Positions 1-7,110 of a DNA stretch of 62,814 nt are shown one piece after another. The translations under genes were made by a program, and so were the position numbers. Location of the stretch: contig NZ_WEGJ01000039.1 of assembly GCF_009604385.1 (NCBI RefSeq), positions 1 to 62,814 of the forward strand, given 5' to 3'. Numbering within the stretch: position 1 is the stretch's first letter; the number at the start of each line of letters is the position of its first letter. This stretch comes from Streptomyces smaragdinus. Its GTDB lineage: Bacteria; Actinomycetota; Actinomycetes; Streptomycetales; Streptomycetaceae. Under the pieces are notes generated by a model. That model did not search any database. It saw nothing but the letters and a program-made list of their open reading frames with translations, and was not told the DNA's origin.

Positions 1-1
1 C

Positions 2-100
2 CCACTGGCCGCACTGCTCGCCGAATACGGCGGCGTACGAACCACCTACGGCCTCAGCGCGTCAGCCGGCTCACGAGCCAGGCGCCGAGCTCCCCGCTGA
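2..100 (+). CDS. Possible 3' end of an unidentified gene (partial)
   Basis: A frame open from the window edge encodes about 32 residues (LAALLAEYGGVRTTYGLS, then an Arg-rich tail) and stops with TGA at 98-100. The first 20 or so residues read like normal protein and the tail like read-through. It would overlap the convergent gene at 54-668 by 47 nt, which is unusual. The true gene may end otherwise or lie elsewhere. No family is recognised. Confidence 0.25.
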   Translation, partial: PLAALLAEYGGVRTTYGLSASAGSRARRRAPR

Positions 101-668
101 GCAGCGCGCCGTCCGGGGCGCGGGCGCCGCGGATGCTGTCGTCGTAGTCGGGGTCCGCGAGCCGTCCCGTACCCCCGTCACCGGCGAGGCCCAGCCGCCG
201 GGGACGCCGCGGCCAGCTCCCGACCTGGCGCAGGGCCTCGGCCTCGCCGTCGGTGGGGGTGGCCTGGTCGCAGGTGAAGAAGCTCCCGGTCTGATGGTCG
301 ATCATCTTGGCCTCCATGGCGGCAAGGGCGTACCGCGCGGCCAGCGCCCCGTCCCCCGTCCCTCCCACGGCGATCGGCGCGTCCCCGGTCCGCGAGGCGA
401 GCGCCCGCTGCACGGCGGTCTGCGCCGTCAGATGCCGGTCGCCGAGCCGGGCGCCGGGAAGGAAGGAGACGAGGACGAGGTCCAGGCTCTGGTTGTAGAG
501 CGCCTGCCGTAACGAGTACGCGGGGTGGTCGGCGCCGCTCTGGAGCGTGTGGAGATCGCCGCCCCGCGGCCCGACGAGCACGACGGGCCGGGCCAGGGAC
601 CGGTTGCCGGCCCCGAGGAAGACGCGGGCGAAGCCGTAGAGCAGATGCCAGTCCTCGGACGATGTCAT
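54..668 (-). CDS. Alpha/beta-hydrolase-like protein without an obvious nucleophile
   Basis: A 204-aa protein with no signal peptide. The ATG at 668 was chosen because GGGGAGGA lies just upstream; the frame stays open further but without a better start. The segment GGTGDGALAARYALAAME followed by an SFFTCDQATP-like stretch resembles the nucleophile-elbow region of secreted lipase-like alpha/beta-hydrolases, where GGSMGG..ARYALA is usual. Here the elbow reads GTGDG, so the catalytic serine is absent. It is either a non-catalytic relative or a decaying gene. The C-terminal 50 residues are Asp/Gly/Arg-rich and carry no motif I know. It faces away from the secreted lipase gene at 947. Function unknown; the fold assignment is an inference from a short motif. 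Confidence 0.6.
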   Translation of the reverse strand: MTSSEDWHLLYGFARVFLGAGNRSLARPVVLVGPRGGDLHTLQSGADHPAYSLRQALYNQSLDLVLVSFLPGARLGDRHLTAQTAVQRALASRTGDAPIAVGGTGDGALAARYALAAMEAKMIDHQTGSFFTCDQATPTDGEAEALRQVGSWPRRPRRLGLAGDGGTGRLADPDYDDSIRGARAPDGALLSGELGAWLVSRLTR

Positions 669-946
669 GGTTCCTCCCCGATGTGGCCGGAAACGCGCGC
701 TCAGCATCACGGCACCGGACCCCATGCAGAACCGTTTCCCCGTCGAGATCACCCAACCGAGTGACCCTCGCCCCGCAAACCCCCGACGGCGCACAAATGC
801 CGGGCACCCGGGGCCAAAGATCTGACGAATTGGTCCGATCAGGGACGTCCGGGCCCAGTTTCCCGGCAGGCGGCCGACCACCGTGAATGATCTTGCTTGA
901 GGCCCGGAGCCACGAACCGGGCGTTTCCCCAGTTCACGGAGGATTC

Positions 947-1996
947 ATGCGACACCCTGTCTCCCGTCTGCGCGCGCGAGTGCTGGCCGCCGGGCTCGCC
1001 CTGGCGGCGGCCACGCTCGTGCCCACGGGCTCCGCCGGTGCGGCGGACGAGTACGAGTACGAGTGGGCCGCCCTCGGCGACTCGTACACCGCCGGTGTCT
1101 TCGTCGGCGACCCGCAGCCCGGGCTGGGCGATGTGGGGCGGGACGGCTGCGACCGTACGTCCGACGCGTACCCGTACCTCATCGAGAGGCGGCTCGCGGA
1201 CTACCCGCCCGGCAGGCCCGTACGGCTGACGAACGTCAGCTGCGGGGCCGCCACCATCGCCGACGTGAGTACGGCGAAGCAGACGCCGATCAGCCCGGTC
1301 GAGCCGCCGGCAGGGGGCTGGGCGGAGGTGGATCAGCAGATCGAGCGCGCGAAGCTCAGCCAGCAGACCGATGTCGTCACCGTCGGAGTCGGCGGCAACA
1401 GCCTGCCCTTCGGGGAGATGCTGTTCAAATGCATCGAGCTGGGTCTCGGCGGACAGTCCTGCCGTGACTACTACACCAATCCCCCCGAGGGAGTGAAGAG
1501 CATCAAGGAGAGGCTTGCCCAGATCGAGGGCGAGTACATCGAGATGTTGGCCAACGTGCACACGGTCGCACCCTTCGCCAAGGTGATCACCGTCGGTTAC
1601 CCGGCAATCCTGCCGCAGGACGCCGCCGACTGCGGCCAGAGCGACCTCACCGAACTCGGCCCGATCAGTCCCGCCGACATCGACTGGCTCCGCACCGACG
1701 TCCTCGAGGCACAGAACGCCACGATCCAGCGGGTCAGCGGCTTCTTCGGTGACCGCTACGCCGACGTCTACAGCTCCAGCGTGGGCCACGACGTCTGCCA
1801 GGCCCCGGACACCAAGTGGGTCGAGGGACTCTGCGGCGACGCGGCCGACTACTGGCCGTCCGAACTCCCCGGAGGCGTGTTCGACTGCGCCGCCGTCGAC
1901 AAGCGCGCCACCCTCGTCCACCCGAACGCGGCGGGCCACGAGAACACCGCCCATCACGTCGAACGGGCCGTCCGCATCGCCCTCCTCGAACGCTGA
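947..1996 (+). CDS. Secreted SGNH/GDSL-family lipase or esterase
   Basis: A 349-aa protein. The ATG at 947 follows GGAGG by 5 nt and begins a clear Sec signal peptide (RLRAR, a hydrophobic Ala/Leu core, then SAGAA) that is cut near residue 33. Block I is ALGDSYTAG with the nucleophile Ser. Block III is VGGNS with the oxyanion Asn. Block V is HPNAAGH with the catalytic Asp/His region near the C-terminus. Several Cys in the mature part probably form disulphides, as in the Streptomyces secreted lipase/esterase group. It should hydrolyse esters of lipids or polysaccharides outside the cell. An upstream in-frame ATG at 887 was rejected because it would bury the signal peptide. It shares a terminator with the convergent AraC gene. 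Confidence 0.9.
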   Translation: MRHPVSRLRARVLAAGLALAAATLVPTGSAGAADEYEYEWAALGDSYTAGVFVGDPQPGLGDVGRDGCDRTSDAYPYLIERRLADYPPGRPVRLTNVSCGAATIADVSTAKQTPISPVEPPAGGWAEVDQQIERAKLSQQTDVVTVGVGGNSLPFGEMLFKCIELGLGGQSCRDYYTNPPEGVKSIKERLAQIEGEYIEMLANVHTVAPFAKVITVGYPAILPQDAADCGQSDLTELGPISPADIDWLRTDVLEAQNATIQRVSGFFGDRYADVYSSSVGHDVCQAPDTKWVEGLCGDAADYWPSELPGGVFDCAAVDKRATLVHPNAAGHENTAHHVERAVRIALLER

Positions 1997-2003
1997 CCGC
2001 CCG

Positions 2004-2035
2004 CCGCTGACCCGGCCCGCCCGCCGGGTCAGCGG
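2004..2035. terminator. Bidirectional terminator hairpin
   Basis: A perfect 13-bp stem (CCGCTGACCCGGC / GCCGGGTCAGCGG) with a 6-nt loop sits between the convergent lipase and AraC genes and overlaps the last codons of the latter. No U-run is visible, as is usual in streptomycetes. Confidence 0.7.
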
Positions 2036-2877
2036 CTCCGCAGGGTGTCCGACGGCAGCTCCCCGAACTCCCGCCGGTAGTACTCCGCGAACCGCCCGTA
2101 GTTCGAGAACCCCCACCGCCCCGCGACCCGGCTGACGGTCACCCCGGGTCCCGCGACCAGCAGCTCCTCCCGCGCCCGCCGCAGACGCACCCGGCGCAGA
2201 AAGGCGGACGGCGTCGTCCGCCGATCCCGCCGGAACCCCAGCTGCAGGGCGCGCGTACTAAGGGAGACCGCGCGGGCGAGCTCCTCCACGGTGAACCGCG
2301 GATCACCGGCCCGCTCCTCGATGATGCCGACGGCACGGGTGATGACCGGGGAGGACGCCGCGTCCCGCAGCCGGGCTGAGTAGTTGTGGGGCCGGCGCTC
2401 GAGCAACTGCCCCAGCAGCGCCTGCTCGAGCGGCCACCGCACGGCCGGATCGCGCAGCAGCGTCCCGCCGCGCTCCATGTCCCGCACCAGCAGGACGACG
2501 ATGCCCCACCACGCGTCGGCACCGGGATCCGTCCGGTCCGTACGGGGCTCGAAGCGGACGGGCTCGTCGACGGGCCGCCCCAGCATCGCCCGCAGTTGCC
2601 GCTCGAGCGCGTCACGCGGGATACGGAGCACGAGGTGCGGGCCGTCCTGGCGTACGAGGTGGAAGTCCTCCCGCGGTTCGACGTCGATACGTACCGGCGC
2701 CCCGTAATCCAGGCAGCACACCCTCACCCGCGGATCCCCCCGTCGCCGTCCGTTGCGCAAAGCGTACGCAGCGTGTTCGTCCAGTGGATAGCCGGAAACG
2801 GGCCGAAGCCTCACACTGGCCCTGCGTCGCCGGCCGAGTGCGGAGAACGGAGCCCGGGTGGCCGTCGCATCCGGCAC
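2029..2877 (-). CDS. AraC-family transcriptional regulator with shortened sensor domain
   Basis: A 282-aa protein. The C-terminal third holds the two helix-turn-helix units of AraC/XylS regulators: FTVEELARAVSLSTRALQ, later VSRVAGRWGFSNYGRFAEYY, ending EFGELPSDTLR. The N-terminal part has the LDYGAPVRIDVEP and LVLRIPRDALE elements of the AraC-binding-like sensor domain. The roughly 35 residues that normally separate these two elements are missing, so they are joined by only a few residues. Ligand sensing may be altered or lost while the DNA-binding end looks intact. The GTG at 2877 is the longest start and lacks a clear ribosome binding site, so the true start may be internal. It is divergent from the membrane-protein gene at 2901, with a 23-bp gap. 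Confidence 0.8.
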   Translation of the reverse strand: MPDATATRAPFSALGRRRRASVRLRPVSGYPLDEHAAYALRNGRRRGDPRVRVCCLDYGAPVRIDVEPREDFHLVRQDGPHLVLRIPRDALERQLRAMLGRPVDEPVRFEPRTDRTDPGADAWWGIVVLLVRDMERGGTLLRDPAVRWPLEQALLGQLLERRPHNYSARLRDAASSPVITRAVGIIEERAGDPRFTVEELARAVSLSTRALQLGFRRDRRTTPSAFLRRVRLRRAREELLVAGPGVTVSRVAGRWGFSNYGRFAEYYRREFGELPSDTLRSR

Positions 2878-2900
2878 AAGGACGACTGGGGGAGCCCATA

Positions 2901-3554
2901 TTGAGCGTCGGACCCCCTGTGCCCGTTCCTCCCCGTGGAAGCGGCCACATCTGGCAGGTCGTCGGGGGTGTCACGGGAACGGTCGGAGTCGCTGTCGCCG
3001 TCATCTTCGGGCTGCTGCAGGCGAAGGCGGATTCGTCGGACGGGAAGACGGCCGCGAAGGAGAGCGCCGTGGCTTCCTCCGCCCCGGAGACCGAGCCGTC
3101 CGGCAGCCCCGCGGCGGAACCGGAGCCGACCGCGCCGCGGGAGCAGGAACCCGCCCGGCAGCCAGGGGAGTTCGACACGCAGGAGCTGACGGACAACGGG
3201 TGGGACACCGAGCCGGTGGAACTCGCGGTCACGGAAGGACCCGTCAATCTCGACTACGGGTTCACCGACGACGAACTGAACGACCTGAACCCGATCCGGA
3301 CAGATGAGTACGACGCGACGTCCGCGTACTTCGAGCTCCAGAACGACGCCGTGATCGCCGGGGGAATTAACACGGACAGGGTGTTCAAGGCGGATCGCTG
3401 CACGCAGAACGCCGAGGGAGATCCGCAGAACCGGTGGGTTCCGGAGATCGACCAGATCTTCTGCATCAGGACCTCGGCCGGAACCCATTTCCTGATCCAG
3501 CGCAAACCACTGAGCAACGGCATCCGGTTCCGGATGTGGCGAGAGGCCGGCTGA
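2901..3554 (+). CDS. Membrane-anchored protein of unknown function
   Basis: A 217-aa protein beginning at a TTG (2901) that sits 8 nt after GGGGGAG; longer in-frame starts would overlap the AraC gene. A short Pro-rich cytoplasmic tail is followed by one membrane helix (about residues 14-37, VVGGVTGTVGVAVAVIFGLL). Then comes a Ser/Pro/Glu-rich linker (about 38-90) typical of extracytoplasmic spacers, and a C-terminal domain of about 120 residues with two Cys (DRCTQNAEG and IFCIRTSAG), possibly disulphide-bonded. The layout suggests an extracellular domain held on one helix. No family is recognised. Confidence 0.65.
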   Translation: MSVGPPVPVPPRGSGHIWQVVGGVTGTVGVAVAVIFGLLQAKADSSDGKTAAKESAVASSAPETEPSGSPAAEPEPTAPREQEPARQPGEFDTQELTDNGWDTEPVELAVTEGPVNLDYGFTDDELNDLNPIRTDEYDATSAYFELQNDAVIAGGINTDRVFKADRCTQNAEGDPQNRWVPEIDQIFCIRTSAGTHFLIQRKPLSNGIRFRMWREAG

Positions 3555-3734
3555 GCCGAACCCGGATCCCTGAACGCGGCCACCATGGCCGGAAGAACAG
3601 GCAGATGGCGGTAAAGATCCACTCTGCCGCCCCCAAAGCCGACCAGCCGCCCACGCCCGGGTCCCGCAGGCGCCGGCGTCCGCACGGCGACCTACACTCC
3701 ATCCGGTCATGCACATGATCGATTGGAGTGACGC

Positions 3735-5192
3735 ATGAAGATGCGCACCAAAGTGCGGGCGGTGACCGCCGCACTGCTGGCCCTCGCCGCCCTCACGGCG
3801 ACCGGCCCGGCGCAGGCGGCGGACCCGGACCCGGGGCTCGCGCTGAGCAACTTCGAGCTGAGGCCCATCAAGAACCGCGCGACCCTGCAGGACCGGGTCG
3901 CGACGATGAACCAGGAATTCGACAATATCGGCGTCAACGAGATCCTGCAGAACGCCAACAACACCGGCCGGTTCAGCAGCGGAGTCTGCAACGACGCCGC
4001 CACGGCCGGTACATCGACACCGCAGAACCTCGTCAGCTCCTTCTGCTTCGACACCGACGACAACGGCAACTCCAACTCGGAGTGGATCCCCCAGGGCGTG
4101 ACCGGCGTCGGCGACGCGGACGCGGACATGACCTGGGGCGACGCCACGACGGGCTGGGATCCCGCCGCGCACAAGCCCCTGTTGGTCACCTGGTACAACA
4201 AGGACGACTGGAACGGCGACAAGGTCAACGACGACGTCGACGTAGACGGCACGAACACCGCGGTCAAGGGCGTACGGATCTCGTTCATCGACTCCGGCAC
4301 CGGAAAGTACGCGCACGTACTGCTGGTGTACCCGTTCACCAACGACTCCGGGAACGCCAGCTGGATGGGCATGCGCACCACCCAGAAGTACGGCGCCGGC
4401 TCACTGCACGCCGGCGGCATCGTCTGGTACGGCTACAAGCTCTACGTCGCCGACACCAACCGCGGCTTCCGGGTCTTCGACCTCCGCGACATCATCGACC
4501 TCCAGGGAAATCTCCCCGAGGGCACGAGCTACGGCACGGACAAGACCGCCGTCGGCCGCCAGAGCGGCGTCTTCTACGCCCACGGCTACCGCTACATCCT
4601 CCCGGAGAGCGACGGCTGGACGAACGCCGGCTGCGACACCCTGGAGATGGTCCCCAGCCCGGTGTGCGACATGCAGGACGGCGACAAGACCTGCACCCGC
4701 TACGACGTGACCCCCCGCTTCAGCTCCGCCAGCCTGGACCGCAGCGCGAGCGTGCGCCATGTCGTCACCGGTGAGTGGTGCGCGCGGCCCAACACCACGG
4801 AGTACGCCACCGGCCGGGTCGTGCGCTGGCCGATGCTGGACGACGGCGGCCTGCCCAAGGTGTCCTCGGACGGACTCTGGAAGGGGGACGCCGCGTACCG
4901 GATCCCCTTCGACTACCGGCTTGACCCCAGTCTCAACGGCGGGATCCAGGGCGTGGCCTCGTACAACGGCACGTACTTCCTGAACCAGAGCCTGGGCACG
5001 ACGTCCAACGGGGTGACGCAGGTGGCCCGGCCGAACAGCGACGGACGGCTGGAGACCCTGTACACCCTGCAGGGTGCCATCGGCCTCGAGGACCTCACCA
5101 TCTGGCCCGACCGGGCCGACCCCATGTTCTGGACGGTCACCGAATACGGCGGCGCGCGCATGATGTACGGCATCAGGCCGACGCAGCCCTGA
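3735..5192 (+). CDS. Secreted protein, probably propeller-like, unknown function
   Basis: A 485-aa protein. GGAG lies 7 nt before the ATG at 3735. The N-terminus is a standard signal peptide with AQA-A near residue 28. The mature part contains several Cys pairs and repeated segments such as IVWYGYKLYVADTNRGFRVF, HGYRYILPES and GVASYNGTYFLNQS. These read like blades of a beta-propeller of the kind found in secreted Streptomyces hypotheticals. No catalytic motif was identified. It stands alone between the membrane protein at 2901 and a convergent operon, sharing the terminator at 5204-5240. An extracellular binding or structural role is likely but unproven. Confidence 0.8.
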   Translation: MKMRTKVRAVTAALLALAALTATGPAQAADPDPGLALSNFELRPIKNRATLQDRVATMNQEFDNIGVNEILQNANNTGRFSSGVCNDAATAGTSTPQNLVSSFCFDTDDNGNSNSEWIPQGVTGVGDADADMTWGDATTGWDPAAHKPLLVTWYNKDDWNGDKVNDDVDVDGTNTAVKGVRISFIDSGTGKYAHVLLVYPFTNDSGNASWMGMRTTQKYGAGSLHAGGIVWYGYKLYVADTNRGFRVFDLRDIIDLQGNLPEGTSYGTDKTAVGRQSGVFYAHGYRYILPESDGWTNAGCDTLEMVPSPVCDMQDGDKTCTRYDVTPRFSSASLDRSASVRHVVTGEWCARPNTTEYATGRVVRWPMLDDGGLPKVSSDGLWKGDAAYRIPFDYRLDPSLNGGIQGVASYNGTYFLNQSLGTTSNGVTQVARPNSDGRLETLYTLQGAIGLEDLTIWPDRADPMFWTVTEYGGARMMYGIRPTQP

Positions 5193-5203
5193 GCGACCAC
5201 GAC

Positions 5204-5240
5204 GGCCGCCTCCGCCCCGTACCCGGCGGCGGAGGCGGCC
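5204..5240. terminator. Bidirectional terminator hairpin
   Basis: A perfect 13-bp stem (GGCCGCCTCCGCC / GGCGGAGGCGGCC) with an 11-nt loop lies in the 51-bp gap between the convergent genes ending at 5192 and 5244. Confidence 0.75.
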
Positions 5241-5243
5241 GGC

Positions 5244-5558
5244 TCAGTCCCCCGCCCCGCCGACAGCCTCCTGGTACGCCTCCGCATACGTGGGCGTGTC
5301 CTTGATCAGCCCGTCCGCGAACGCCGCCACATCCTCCCCGATCAGCTCCAGCACCCCCTTGCCCGAGGCCGCGCCCTCCTCGAAGAAGTCGACGATCCCG
5401 GGGAGCAGCGTCCCGTCGGTCAGCGCGACGGGGCCGACCTTGAACAGATACCGCTGCATCTCCTGGTAGACGATCCGGTAGTCCGGCGGCAGCGCCTTGA
5501 CCCGGGCCACGTGCGCCCGCCACTGCTTCTTGCCCTCGATGATGTCGTGGATGCTCAT
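5244..5558 (-). CDS. DUF1048 family protein (second copy of pair)
   Basis: A 104-aa protein matching the small DUF1048 family often encoded next to PadR regulators. It has an N-terminal IIEGKKQWR segment, an LPPDYRIVYQEMQRYLF helix and a C-terminal YAEAYQEAVG. It shares this organisation with the gene just upstream: WEKITG/IIEGKK, LPPEYR/LPPDYR and an Asp-rich VLGDD/LIGEDV segment. The two therefore look like tandem paralogues. Its ATG lies 1 nt past the stop of the upstream gene, so the two are translationally coupled. It is the last gene of a padR-DUF1048-DUF1048 operon. Biochemical role unknown; probably a target or partner of the PadR regulator. Confidence 0.85.
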   Translation of the reverse strand: MSIHDIIEGKKQWRAHVARVKALPPDYRIVYQEMQRYLFKVGPVALTDGTLLPGIVDFFEEGAASGKGVLELIGEDVAAFADGLIKDTPTYAEAYQEAVGGAGD

Positions 5559-5559
5559 G

Positions 5560-5916
5560 TCAGCCCTCCAGCCTGCTCAGCTTGCGTGCGACGTTCCTGT
5601 TCAGCTGCTCGCGCCACCGGTCGCGGTACGTCCGGGCCCCCTCGCCGCCGGCGAGCGCCGCCGTGAAGCCGGGGATGTCGTCGCCCAGCACCTCGCGCAC
5701 GCTCAGGCCGTCCGCCGCGGTCTCCTCGAGCAGGGAGAGGGCGGAGTCGAGGATGGGCGTCAGATTGCGGCCGGTGAAGTTGCCGTGGGGGAAGGCGTGG
5801 GACACGATCTGGCCCCAGGCGGCCCGGTACTCGGGGGGCAGGGCCTCGGCCCGGGCTTCGAACGCCTTCCAGTCCCGGCTGAGATCGCTGCCGGTGATCT
5901 TCTCCCAGAAATTCAT
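5560..5916 (-). CDS. DUF1048 family protein (first copy of pair)
   Basis: A 118-aa protein. The ATG at 5916 overlaps the padR stop by 4 nt (ATGA), fixing the start. The N-terminus MNFWEKITGSDLSRDWKAFE, then LPPEYRAAWGQIV and VREVLGDDIPGF, follow the DUF1048 pattern of a small helical protein. Its C-terminus is longer and basic (WREQLNRNVARKLSRLEG). No signal peptide or membrane span is visible. Position 2 of the PadR-controlled operon suggests the regulator adjusts its dosage. Function unknown. Confidence 0.85.
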   Translation of the reverse strand: MNFWEKITGSDLSRDWKAFEARAEALPPEYRAAWGQIVSHAFPHGNFTGRNLTPILDSALSLLEETAADGLSVREVLGDDIPGFTAALAGGEGARTYRDRWREQLNRNVARKLSRLEG

Positions 5917-6239
5917 CGCACGCCCTCCCTGAGCTTGTCGATGCGGGTCGATACGTACTCCCACTTCGCCCAGAACGTCGCCAGCCGCGCCCGCCCTGCG
6001 TCGTTGAGCGTGTAGAACTTGCGCGGCGGCCCCGACTCGGACGGCCGCTTGGTGATCTGTACGAGGCCGTTGCGCTCCAGGCGCAGCAGGATCGTGTACA
6101 CGGTCCCCTCGACAACGTCCCCGAAGCCGAGCTCGCCCAGCCGGCGGGTGATGGCGTAGCCGTAGGTCTCCTCGGCGCCGATGATCTGGAGCACGCACCC
6201 TTCGAGGGTGCCCTTGAGCATCTCGGTCAGGTCGTCCAT
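5913..6239 (-). CDS. PadR-family transcriptional regulator
   Basis: A 108-aa protein. AGGAGG lies about 9 nt before the ATG at 6239; a longer frame to 6392 has no ribosome binding site and would cover the operator. It has the PadR winged helix: MLKGTLEGCVLQIIGAEETYGYAI, then LGFGDVVEGTVYTILLRLE as recognition helix, a wing at SGPPRKFYTLNDAGR, and a C-terminal dimerisation helix. It is the first gene of a three-gene operon. The long dyad at 6259-6288 sits at its promoter, implying autorepression released by an unknown ligand or stress. Confidence 0.92.
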   Translation of the reverse strand: MDDLTEMLKGTLEGCVLQIIGAEETYGYAITRRLGELGFGDVVEGTVYTILLRLERNGLVQITKRPSESGPPRKFYTLNDAGRARLATFWAKWEYVSTRIDKLREGVR

Positions 6240-6258
6240 CGCTGTCCCTCCTCTCAGT

Positions 6259-6288
6259 ACTGTGTGGTACCGAGTACCACTATACAGT
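6259..6288. promoter_or_regulatory. Probable PadR operator (30-bp inverted repeat)
   Basis: The imperfect palindrome has arms ACTGTGTGGTAC and GTACCACTATACAGT around CGA. It lies 20 nt upstream of the padR start, in the only AT-richer patch of this intergenic region. ACTGT/ACAGT outer arms and GTGGTAC/GTACCAC inner arms suit a dimeric winged-helix repressor. Position and symmetry are observed; binding by PadR is inferred. Confidence 0.65.
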
Positions 6289-6343
6289 GTCACCGAGTAG
6301 TGGCAAGAGGGTTGATCGAAGGAGCCCTTGACCTGGGGATTTC

Positions 6344-6463
6344 CTAAGCCTGACCGGGATCGGGATCCGTTACGTCGAGCGCCCGCGCCCACCAGTCGGC
6401 CGGCGCGGGGGCGCCGGCGGAGTCGATGGTGATCGCGCCAAGCTTCAGGGCAAACCCGGTCAT
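6344..6463 (-). pseudogene. Remnant of a VOC/glyoxalase-family gene
   Basis: A 39-codon frame starts MTGFALKLGAITIDSAG and continues ADWWARALDV before stopping at TAG (6344-6346). The opening matches the first strand and helix of small VOC (glyoxalase/bleomycin-resistance fold) proteins, which normally run to 120 or more residues. After WARAL the frame diverges into DVTDPDPGQA and ends. The rest of the gene is not found between here and padR. It is probably a deletion-generated stump. Confidence 0.5.
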
Positions 6464-6540
6464 AGGGTCACGGTATCGGAACCCGCCCCCGGCCCCCGGA
6501 AGCCCCGCCGGGCCCGCAACCCCTCGCGTAGCCTGAGGGG

Positions 6541-7110
6541 ATGAATGTGGCGGGGCTCGTGCTCACGGTCGTCGGGACGCTCGCCACCCTGGTCGGGACG
6601 TACATCGCCGTCCGCGAATACCGCCGCCGCCCCCGCGCCACCACCCCGTCGCCGGAGCCCGCGCCCGCGCCCGCGCCCGCCGACCCCCCGTACGACGTCT
6701 TCATCGCCTACGCCGACACCGACGCCCCCTGGGTCCGGGACTTCGCCGCCCGCCTCACCGCGCGCGGCGTGCGCGTGGCGTACGACGAGCTGCTGGCGCA
6801 GCCCGGCGGCGTCCGCGTGCACACCCTCGAGCGCGCCATCCGCGACGCCGCGCACGGGCTGCTCGTCTTCGGCCCCGGCGTGCGGGACGACGGGTGGGTG
6901 CGCCGGGAGTACGCCGCGCTGATGCGCCGGTCCCTGGAGAACGAGGCGCAGCGCTTCGTCCCCGTACTCATCGGCGACCCCGGCGAGCCCCTGGACCTGC
7001 CGGAGTTCGCCGAGGTCCTCTACCCGGCGGACTTCCGCGGCGCCGACGACGCCGCGTACGACCGGCTCTGCGAGCAGATCACCCGCGCGGTGCTCACGAA
7101 TCGGGCGTAG
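6541..7110 (+). CDS. Membrane-anchored TIR-domain protein
   Basis: A 189-aa protein. An N-terminal membrane helix (about residues 3-24) is followed by a basic stretch and a Pro/Ala-rich linker (30-50). A TIR domain (about 51-185) opens with YDVFIAYADTDAPWVRDFAA, continues with the box-2-like DELLAQPGG, then LLVFGPGVRDDGWVRREYAAL. Glu123 in the W..RE segment is at the position of the catalytic Glu of NAD-cleaving TIR enzymes. Bacterial TIR proteins often act in antiviral signalling or as NADases. The 3' end overlaps the convergent SPFH gene by 17 nt. It probably cooperates with the neighbouring SPFH and double-TIR proteins, an inference from proximity and from the shared WxRxEYAAL motif. Confidence 0.85.
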   Translation: MNVAGLVLTVVGTLATLVGTYIAVREYRRRPRATTPSPEPAPAPAPADPPYDVFIAYADTDAPWVRDFAARLTARGVRVAYDELLAQPGGVRVHTLERAIRDAAHGLLVFGPGVRDDGWVRREYAALMRRSLENEAQRFVPVLIGDPGEPLDLPEFAEVLYPADFRGADDAAYDRLCEQITRAVLTNRA

